Shown here: one piece after another, positions 7,951 through 13,372 of the stretch
How the letters are laid out: the number at the start of each line of letters is the position of its first letter
Position numbering within the stretch: the first letter of the stretch is position 1
DNA from: Flavobacteriales bacterium
GTDB lineage: Bacteria > Bacteroidota > Bacteroidia > Flavobacteriales > Flavobacteriaceae
Length of the DNA stretch: 23,371 bases
Direction of reading: 5' to 3'
Assembly: GCA_026983815.1 (NCBI GenBank)
Contig: JALSTJ010000016.1
Location: 1 to 23,371 of the forward strand
Position numbers and translations under genes: made by a program
The notes under the pieces: model-generated
The model's input: the letters and a program-made list of their open reading frames with translations, nothing else
Database searches by the model: none
Told to the model about the DNA's origin: nothing

Positions 7951-8300
7951 AATCAACCAAAATTCTAATAAGCATTTTTTTAGTATTAACTGTTTTTTCG
8001 TCTTGTAAAAAAGAAGAAAAAGATCAAGGGGTTATTAATGTTACTGCGAGGGTTTTAAATATTGGTAAAATTGAAGGTATCAAAGTTTCCTTAAACAAAA
8101 CGGATAACAACCAAAAATTGGAAACCAAAAGCACAGATATGAATGGTGAAGTTAGTTTTACGGAAGTTGCCGCAGGAACTTATTTTTTAACTGCTTCTTA
8201 TGAGGATGGAACCGATACTTATTCTGGAAATACCATTGATTTTACTCTAAAAAAAAATGAAATAATCAATCAGCAAATTGTATTAACCAAAAACAATTAA
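7947..8300 (+). CDS. Small lipoprotein with carboxypeptidase-regulatory-like beta-sandwich
   Basis: 117 aa. The signal peptide ends in lipobox FSSC (C20) followed by KKEEKD, so it is a lipoprotein. The rest (about 30-117) reads as a single transthyretin/Cna-B-like sandwich, with the typical pattern of a T-D-MNGEVSF strand followed by VAAGTYFLTASY. Its ATG overlaps the stop codon of the AstE-like gene in an ATGA junction, so translation is coupled. That an envelope lipoprotein is coupled to a cytosolic hydrolase is odd; the pairing may be only transcriptional economy. No function is assigned. Its stop codon is also the first three bases of the repeat copy that follows. Confidence 0.8.
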   Translation: MKSTKILISIFLVLTVFSSCKKEEKDQGVINVTARVLNIGKIEGIKVSLNKTDNNQKLETKSTDMNGEVSFTEVAAGTYFLTASYEDGTDTYSGNTIDFTLKKNEIINQQIVLTKNN

Positions 8301-8333
8301 CCTGCGTTCGATTTAAGAATTGAAACAAAATTC
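8298..8333 (+). repeat. Short interspersed repeat, copy 1
   Basis: Begins with the TAA stop of the preceding lipoprotein gene. The core GTTCGATTTAAGAATTGAAA is followed by CAAAATTC. It aligns with copy 2 at 8362-8398 with five mismatches and one 1-bp gap. The core is an imperfect dyad (TTCGAT / ATTGAA). Confidence 0.7.
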
Positions 8334-8361
8334 CTTTAAATCTTTTTGTAATAAATTTAAA

Positions 8362-8398
8362 TAACGTGAGTTCGATAAAAGAATCGAAACAAAAATTC
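8362..8398 (+). repeat. Short interspersed repeat, copy 2
   Basis: It starts TAACGTGAGTTCGAT and ends GAATCGAAACAAAAATTC. Here the dyad is perfect: TTCGAT and ATCGAA around a 6-nt spacer. It is the direct partner of copy 1, 64 bp away start to start. Confidence 0.7.
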
Positions 8399-8419
8399 AA
8401 TAAATGCGTGAGATACAAA

Positions 8420-8461
8420 CTAATTTTTCTTATACTAACGGGTTAGTTTAATAAAAATTAG
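8420..8461. repeat. 42-bp near-perfect palindrome
   Basis: Arms 8420-8439 and 8442-8461 match at 18 of 20 positions around a 2-nt centre (GG). The arms contain CTAATTTTT and ACTAAC. The left arm also matches the element at 8587-8613, which carries five extra bases. It could form a long hairpin between the convergent genes. Confidence 0.75.
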
Positions 8462-8586
8462 TGCAATAGATTGTGTATTTATTGGATTTTGGCTTGAAAC
8501 AAAATACATTTTTTTGCTAATTAAATTATATTTCTTTAAATTTTTTATATAACATATTCAAAATCAAAAGTTTATTAAAAATAAAT

Positions 8587-8613
8587 AATTTTTCTTATGT
8601 CGAACTAACGTTA
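8587..8613 (-). repeat. Inverted copy of the interspersed repeat
   Basis: Read on the minus strand it begins TAACGTTAGTTCGACATAAG and continues AAAAATT. The first half matches TAACGTGAGTTCGAT of copy 2. The second half matches ATAAGAAAAATTA of the palindrome arm. It thus links the two repeat types in this gap. Confidence 0.6.
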
Positions 8614-8642
8614 AATATATAGGAAGTTTTATTTCAATAGCT

Positions 8643-9926
8643 TCATGCAAGTTTTTTTAAAGCCAAAAAGAGAAATGCCGGATAAATTTGTGTAATTAAA
8701 CGATCCATGGAAGTTTGTATATGCCATTCCAATCCTGCCGGACTCATAACATAAACCAGAATGTATCCCAACCATAATAAAAACAATGTAAGAAATCCAA
8801 TTTTTTTAAAGAAAATATATCTTCGGGAAAATATCAATAAAAATAATAAAACCAATATCGGAGAAAAATAGTTAAGAAGCATATGATATAAAAATCTGAA
8901 AATTGTTTGATATCGCTGCCAATCAACCAGTTGAATAAAAGTTTGATGCCAACTGGAAACCAAATCGTTTTGGGTAGTAATAAGAGTTTTAAACCAAAAA
9001 ATAAAGATCAATGGAATAATACTCCCAAAAACATAAAATTTAAAAAATTTTAGTTTTTTTCTTCTAAAATATCGAATTGATAAAAGAATGGTAAATATTA
9101 AAAAAAACAAAAGTCCTTCATTTTTTACCCAAGCAGAAGACGAGGCAAAGAAACCCGGAATCCACATCAATTTAGGAAAATCATTTTTATAAAATTCATA
9201 ACTCATCACAGCAACCAAAAAATACAACGCCAGCATCACATCGCTATAGCCGGCAAAAGACCATTTAAGAAAAGTAGAATTAAAAACCAACAAGGAAACA
9301 AAAATAAAACCGATCTGGTAATTCTTTTGTGAGATAAAAGCAAATATCAAAATAAAAATAAAGACTGTAGATCCTACTATAAGTGGAACTATTTGACCGG
9401 TGCTATGAGTAACTTTCCACCCCATAGCTATCCAAGTGGGCAACATCAAAGGATAATCGGGATGCGCACCTATTTGCGGTGTAAATCGGAAAAACAAATC
9501 CCAATTATCCGATGCTAAAAATTTGGCATGCGGCAACCAAATAGCCCAAGCATCCCAAAGGCCACTATAAGTTATATACTTGACAATCAATGGAAAAGAA
9601 ATCAACATTAAAATCCAGAAAAACAATAAACTTCTGAAATCTATTTTGGATAAATCTTGTCTGATGTCATTAAAGGATAATTTATTTTTTCGGTTCAAAA
9701 ATGAAACAACAGCTATTAGAACAAGAAAAACCAATAAGAAAGAAATTTTGGTCAATAATGCAAAAAAATATGCAAAAGAAAGAATACTCAAACTCATCAA
9801 TTTTGCAATTAAAGAGATAAAAACCGGATGGTGAATGTCCCGATCTACATTTTTATGTATCCAAGAATATATATCAAAGGATAAAGAAGAAAAAGCAATA
9901 AGAATAAACAAGATCTGGAAAACCAT
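8643..9926 (-). CDS. Multi-pass inner membrane protein, GT-C glycosyltransferase-like
   Basis: 427 aa with roughly ten to twelve hydrophobic helices. After the first few helices comes GLWDAWAIWLPHAKFLASD, and a little later HPDYPLMLP. An Asp/Trp-rich first large loop of the type DAW.IW..KAK and a later DYPLLLP motif are features I associate with bacterial GT-C (PMT/ArnT-like, GT39/83-like) membrane proteins, which use polyprenyl-phosphate sugars on the periplasmic side. The Asp in the first loop would be the candidate catalytic residue. No donor or acceptor can be named, and the assignment to a GT-C fold is moderate. Its ATG overlaps by one base the stop codon of the small upstream gene (TAATG), so the two are translationally coupled and their products probably cooperate. 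The downstream side is the repeat-filled convergent gap. Confidence 0.7.
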   Translation of the reverse strand: MVFQILFILIAFSSLSFDIYSWIHKNVDRDIHHPVFISLIAKLMSLSILSFAYFFALLTKISFLLVFLVLIAVVSFLNRKNKLSFNDIRQDLSKIDFRSLLFFWILMLISFPLIVKYITYSGLWDAWAIWLPHAKFLASDNWDLFFRFTPQIGAHPDYPLMLPTWIAMGWKVTHSTGQIVPLIVGSTVFIFILIFAFISQKNYQIGFIFVSLLVFNSTFLKWSFAGYSDVMLALYFLVAVMSYEFYKNDFPKLMWIPGFFASSSAWVKNEGLLFFLIFTILLSIRYFRRKKLKFFKFYVFGSIIPLIFIFWFKTLITTQNDLVSSWHQTFIQLVDWQRYQTIFRFLYHMLLNYFSPILVLLFLLIFSRRYIFFKKIGFLTLFLLWLGYILVYVMSPAGLEWHIQTSMDRLITQIYPAFLFLALKKLA

Positions 9927-10309
9927 TATTTTTTGATTTTGATTAACAATAAATTGTATTCCTTTGTCGGTATTTTATATAATGTATCTCCTTCAAAAAT
10001 CTTTTTGTTTGCTGTTTTTTTCCAATCTCTTACCAAAACATAATTATATGGGTATGAATCTTCCAGATAAGTAATCACTCTTTGTGGTGCAAAAAGATTA
10101 TGTAATAAAAAATAAGTTTTCTTATCAATTTTTTTATCGTCATAAAAATAAACAACCGCTCTTTCGGGAATAAATGGCATAAATGCCTTATAAATCTTAA
10201 CCGCCTTCATAGAGTCTTTTGTCTTTTTAAAATCATTTTGAACAAATACAATAGATTTATAAACCAATATTGATAGAATGATGATATTGAACAAAATATA
10301 TTTTTTCAT
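9926..10309 (-). CDS. Small membrane-anchored protein coupled to the GT-C-like protein
   Basis: 127 aa. An N-terminal hydrophobic helix (about residues 4-23) acts as signal anchor. A soluble periplasmic part follows, with PERAVVYFYDD, a LLHNLFAPQRV segment and YNYVLVRDW. The pattern resembles the globular tails or partner proteins of polyprenyl-sugar glycosyltransferases that discuss no known catalytic motif; I do not recognise a named family. The stop codon overlaps the start of the membrane protein gene by one base. The start at 10309 is preferred because no other Met occurs before residue 34, which would lose the anchor. Its -7 box lies only 7 bp upstream, which would make the mRNA leaderless or nearly so. 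Confidence 0.65.
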   Translation of the reverse strand: MKKYILFNIIILSILVYKSIVFVQNDFKKTKDSMKAVKIYKAFMPFIPERAVVYFYDDKKIDKKTYFLLHNLFAPQRVITYLEDSYPYNYVLVRDWKKTANKKIFEGDTLYKIPTKEYNLLLIKIKK

Positions 10310-10316
10310 ACAGTAA

Positions 10317-10324
10317 CAAAGTTA
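10317..10324 (-). promoter_or_regulatory. -7 element of the GT-C-like gene pair, predicted leaderless
   Basis: Minus-strand TAACTTTG fits TAnnTTTG exactly. It ends 7 bp before the ATG at 10309, so transcription would start at or within a few bases of the start codon. A perfect 16-bp-arm inverted repeat abuts it at 10324. Confidence 0.5.
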
Positions 10325-10361
10325 TAATTTTTTTATTATCTACCCATAATAAAAAAATTAT
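10324..10361. repeat. Perfect AT-only inverted repeat in divergent promoter region
   Basis: Arm ATAATTTTTTTATTAT (10324-10339) and its exact reverse complement (10346-10361) flank a 6-nt spacer CTACCC. It lies between the divergent GT-C pair and the TolC-type gene and touches the -7 box of the former. It may be an operator or a cruciform; a terminator role is unlikely as no gene runs into it. Confidence 0.8.
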
Positions 10362-10455
10362 GTAACATAAGTTCTAAATAATCGTTAAAGTTTTATGTCA
10401 TAAGTCAAGCTTTTAATTGATTTATGCTAAATTTATACGTTAAAAAATTTTTCAA

Positions 10456-11793
10456 ATGAAATTTAAAAATAGTTTCTTTATTTTTCTATTATTTCCTTTT
10501 CTTATCCAAGCACAAAATAAAACTTGGACTTTGCAAGAATGTTTGCAATATGCCGAAAAACATAATTTACAACTGAAACAAAGTGCTTTGCAAATTGAAC
10601 AAGGAAAAATCGATAAATCAACTGCTAAAATGGCATATTTGCCTACGATTAATACCAATTTATCAACTTCTTGGAACTCGGGATTGACTCAAAATTTTAC
10701 TACCGGAATATTAGAAAACCAAACCACATTTGGCGGAAGCGGATCTTTAGGTTCAAATCTGAATCTTTTCAGCGGTTTTAAAAACCGGTATAATTACAAA
10801 AAAACACTTTTGGAAATTCTATCGGCTCAATATCAATACAAAGATGCGGTTAAAAATATTCAAACCCAAATTGCATCAGGTTTTGTTCAAATTTTGTTGG
10901 CAAAAGAAAATTTAAACAACAGCAAACAACAATTGGAAAATAGCATTAAACAAAAAGAACGAATTGAAGAATTGATTAAAGCAGGCGCAGCTCCCAAGGG
11001 AGATCTTATTGATGCGAAAGCACAAATCACCAATGATATGCTTCAAGTAGTCAATGCCGAAAACAATTATAAATTGGCAAAATTGGCATTGGCTCAATTA
11101 TTAGAATTAAAAGATTTTGAAAATTTTTCAATAGTAGAGGATACTTCAGAGTTAAAAATTGATGATAGACTGTTATACGAAAAACCCGAAAATTTATTTA
11201 CACAAGCACAAGAAAGCAATTATAAATTAAAAAATGCAGAAACTCAAAAAAATATTGCCCGATATCAAACAAACTTAGCTAAAAGCCGATTATATCCTTC
11301 TCTTTCAGGTTTTTTTAATATGAACACAAGATATTCTGATCGAGATAAATTAGGTTTTGGAGGTATGGTAACTCCTGCGGACCCTTTGTGGTCACAAGTG
11401 AAAGATAATCGTGGAGTTACCTATGGATTAAATTTGAGTATTCCGGTTTTCAATGGTTTAACTGCACGAAATCAAGTGAAATCGGCAATATTGAATGAAG
11501 AACGAAATAATATTAACTATGATTTGGGGCGAAAACAATTGCGTAATGATATCTATAAAATGCAAGCAGATTTGAAATCTGCATACCAGAGTCTGAAAGC
11601 AACGGAAGCAAACCTGAAAGCTCAACAAAAAGCTTATGATTATGCTATGGAAAAATTCAAAGTAGGTGTGATGAATATTTTTGATTTGAATAATGTAAAA
11701 TTAAAGTATCAAAAAGCGCAAAATCAATATATTAATGCAAAATATCAATATTTTTTGAAATCGAAAGTTTTGGAATATAATATTATCAGGTAG
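10456..11793 (+). CDS. TolC-family outer membrane efflux factor (first copy)
   Basis: 445 aa. The signal peptide ends at IQAQ (about residue 20). Then comes the TolC signature start WTLQECLQYAEKHNLQLKQS, and two OEP repeats of long amphipathic helices and short barrel strands (about 22-220 and 240-445). Pro-rich strand segments such as LPTINTNL and YPSLSGFF mark the barrel parts. It forms a trimeric outer membrane exit duct. It precedes a MacA/HlyD-type adaptor, so the pair would serve an ABC-type exporter, but no ATPase or permease follows. A weak -7-like TAAATTTA lies at 10428-10435. The stop codon is part of an inserted repeat (GTAGAGAC...), so the native C-terminus may have been slightly altered. 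Confidence 0.9.
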   Translation: MKFKNSFFIFLLFPFLIQAQNKTWTLQECLQYAEKHNLQLKQSALQIEQGKIDKSTAKMAYLPTINTNLSTSWNSGLTQNFTTGILENQTTFGGSGSLGSNLNLFSGFKNRYNYKKTLLEILSAQYQYKDAVKNIQTQIASGFVQILLAKENLNNSKQQLENSIKQKERIEELIKAGAAPKGDLIDAKAQITNDMLQVVNAENNYKLAKLALAQLLELKDFENFSIVEDTSELKIDDRLLYEKPENLFTQAQESNYKLKNAETQKNIARYQTNLAKSRLYPSLSGFFNMNTRYSDRDKLGFGGMVTPADPLWSQVKDNRGVTYGLNLSIPVFNGLTARNQVKSAILNEERNNINYDLGRKQLRNDIYKMQADLKSAYQSLKATEANLKAQQKAYDYAMEKFKVGVMNIFDLNNVKLKYQKAQNQYINAKYQYFLKSKVLEYNIIR

Positions 11794-11813
11794 AGACAAG
11801 GCATGCCTTGTCT
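11794..11813. repeat. Perfect 20-bp palindrome directly after the tolC-like stop
   Basis: AGACAAGGCATGCCTTGTCT is its own reverse complement. It follows GTAG, whose TAG is the stop codon. GTAG-GAGACN-type palindromes of this form recur as interspersed repeats in many genomes, and a related half site, GTAGGGACACGCC, closes the element at 12024-12036. Confidence 0.8.
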
Positions 11814-11869
11814 AGACTGTGTGCTGTGGAAAATGAATGCAGCTGCGATTTTGACCTGCGTGAGTGGTT

Positions 11870-11889
11870 GGAGCGGTAGCTCCCGCTCC
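11870..11889 (+). repeat. Hairpin with two mutually exclusive folds
   Basis: GGAGCGG (11870-11876) pairs with CCGCTCC (11883-11889) around a 6-nt loop. The alternative GGAGC/GCTCC (11870-11874 with 11879-11883) uses the same left arm. There is no T-run after it, so it is not a standard terminator. Confidence 0.55.
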
Positions 11890-12081
11890 GCAAAACACTA
11901 CAAAAATATAAAGAGCAAAGCGACCAACGGAAGCTCTTGAAATTTATAAATTTTTTGTGTGTTTTTGCGGGCGGGACTTCAAGCGGAAGACACGACCCGA
12001 GGACTTGTGCGGATGATTGTCAGGTAGGGACACGCCCAAAAAATTATATAAAATAAAGTAATGAAATAAATATATGTTAAA

Positions 12082-13359
12082 ATGAATAAAAAGCTTAAAT
12101 ATTTTTTAATTGCCGGCGTATTATTGATAATATTTATCAGTGTTGGAAAAGCCAAAGGTTGGTTTGGAAAAAATGAACATGCAAAAAAAGTAATTGCGGA
12201 GAAAGTAAAACGTGTGGATATCATGGAAACTGTTACCGGCTCCGGAAAGATCCAACCTGAAAAAGAAGTGAAAATTTCGTCGGATGTGTCGGGGGAAATC
12301 ATAGAGTTGCCTGTAAAAGAAGGACAACAAGTGAAAAAAGGTGATTTACTGGTAAAAATCAACCCCGATTTATATCAATCCGGACTGGAGCGTGCGCAGG
12401 CAGCTGTGCAAAATGCCCGAGCTAGTCTGGAACAGGCAAAGGCTCGTTTGATTTCTGCAAAAGACGAATTCCAAAGAAGCAAACAATTGTTTGATAAAGG
12501 TATTATCTCCCAAGCAGATTTTCAAAAAGCACAAACCAATTACAAAGTAGCATCAGCTACTTTAAATTCGGCAAAATATTCTGTGCAAAGTGCCATGGCT
12601 AACCTAAAAGAAGCGCGGGATAATTATAAAAGAACTACTATTTATTCTCCGATTTCCGGAACCATATCGGCACTTAATGTGGAGACCGGAGAACGTGTTG
12701 TTGGAACCAAACAAATGACCGGAACCGAAATTATGCGGATTGCCAATCTCAACAATATGGAAGCGGTGGTGGATATCAATGAGAATGATATCGTAAAAAT
12801 AAAAGTGGGGGATTCAGCCAAAATCAATGTAGATGCTTATTTGGATGAAAATTTTAAAGGAATAATTACCGAAATTGCCAATTCGGCGGATAATAAAATC
12901 CAAAGTGGAGATGAGATTACGAATTTTAAAGTAAAAATTCGTTTGTTGGAAGATTCTTATAAACATTTATTGAAAGATAAACCTCTGGGATATTCTCCTT
13001 TTCGTCCCGGAATGACGGCTTCTGTTGATATCATTTCCAATGTCAAAAAAAAGGTTATTGGAGTTCCGATTGGTGCTGTTACCATTCGTAGTGATACAGC
13101 AAGTGTTAAGCACCGACCTGAAAAATTTAAAAAAACCATGAAAAGACCTATTGAAAAAAATTCAAAAAAATTCGAAGTGGTTTTTGTTGCCGATAAAGGA
13201 AAAGCAAAAATACGAGTAGTGGAAACAGGTATTCAAGACGACACGAATATAGAAATTAAAAAAGGATTGAAAGAAGGAGAAACCATCATTTCCGGTCCTT
13301 ACAATTTGGTTAATAAACGATTACAAAATGGAGACCCCATTCAGATTGACAAAAAATAA
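12082..13359 (+). CDS. MacA/HlyD-type periplasmic adaptor (membrane fusion protein)
   Basis: 425 aa. An N-terminal membrane anchor (about residues 5-24) is followed by a lipoyl-like half (about 45-90, SGKIQPEKEVKISSDVSGEI with GDLLVKI). A coiled-coil hairpin covers about 95-180 and is rich in Ala, Gln and Lys (AQAAVQNARASLEQAKARL). Then come the second lipoyl half (IYSPISGTISALNVETGERV), a beta-barrel domain and a membrane-proximal domain. Such proteins bridge an inner-membrane exporter to a TolC channel. The sequence is of the MacA class, whose usual partners are a MacB-type ABC permease and ATPase. Those genes are absent: the next gene is on the opposite strand 7 bp away. It must borrow a pump encoded elsewhere, or the locus has lost it. 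The only other exporter in view is the RND pump, which has its own adaptor. Confidence 0.9.
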   Translation: MNKKLKYFLIAGVLLIIFISVGKAKGWFGKNEHAKKVIAEKVKRVDIMETVTGSGKIQPEKEVKISSDVSGEIIELPVKEGQQVKKGDLLVKINPDLYQSGLERAQAAVQNARASLEQAKARLISAKDEFQRSKQLFDKGIISQADFQKAQTNYKVASATLNSAKYSVQSAMANLKEARDNYKRTTIYSPISGTISALNVETGERVVGTKQMTGTEIMRIANLNNMEAVVDINENDIVKIKVGDSAKINVDAYLDENFKGIITEIANSADNKIQSGDEITNFKVKIRLLEDSYKHLLKDKPLGYSPFRPGMTASVDIISNVKKKVIGVPIGAVTIRSDTASVKHRPEKFKKTMKRPIEKNSKKFEVVFVADKGKAKIRVVETGIQDDTNIEIKKGLKEGETIISGPYNLVNKRLQNGDPIQIDKK

Positions 13360-13372
13360 GAAAATCTTATTT
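13354..13372. terminator. Small hairpin overlapping both convergent stop codons
   Basis: AAATAAGA and TCTTATTT pair perfectly around a 3-nt loop. The stem contains the TAA stop of the adaptor gene (13357-13359) and part of the TAA stop of the malic enzyme gene on the other strand. It has A-runs before and T-rich bases after, so it could act in both directions, but the stem has only one G-C pair on each side of the loop and is weak. Confidence 0.4.

Larger units (their letters stand above)
8301..8642. other. Repeat-filled gap between convergent genes
   Basis: These 342 bp separate the lipoprotein gene (plus) from the membrane protein gene (minus). I see no open reading frame or RNA gene. The gap holds two direct copies of a TTCGAT repeat, a 42-bp near-palindrome and a further related copy in inverted orientation; the rest is plain AT-rich DNA. 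No standard hairpin-plus-T-run terminator was found for either flanking gene, so the palindromes may do that job. Confidence 0.7.
11794..12036. repeat. GC-richer structured intergenic repeat element
   Basis: About 243 bp clearly richer in G and C than the flanks, with no credible gene. It opens with the palindrome at 11794-11813 and closes with GTAGGGACACGCC (12024-12036). Between are a GGAGCGG/CCGCTCC hairpin (11870-11889), an AAGAGC/GCTCTT dyad (11911-11938), a CTTC/GAAG mini-hairpin inside a GCGGGCGGGACTTC segment near 11968-11990. It resembles intergenic repeats I recall from flavobacterial genomes, but the family is not confirmed. It separates the tolC-like gene from the adaptor gene and may attenuate transcription between them. 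Confidence 0.55.

Noticed and set aside
8298..8398. Possible CRISPR array from the two TTCGAT repeats
   Set aside because: There are only two imperfect direct copies with a short AT-rich spacer, no cas genes, and an inverted relative nearby; an interspersed repeat is a better reading.
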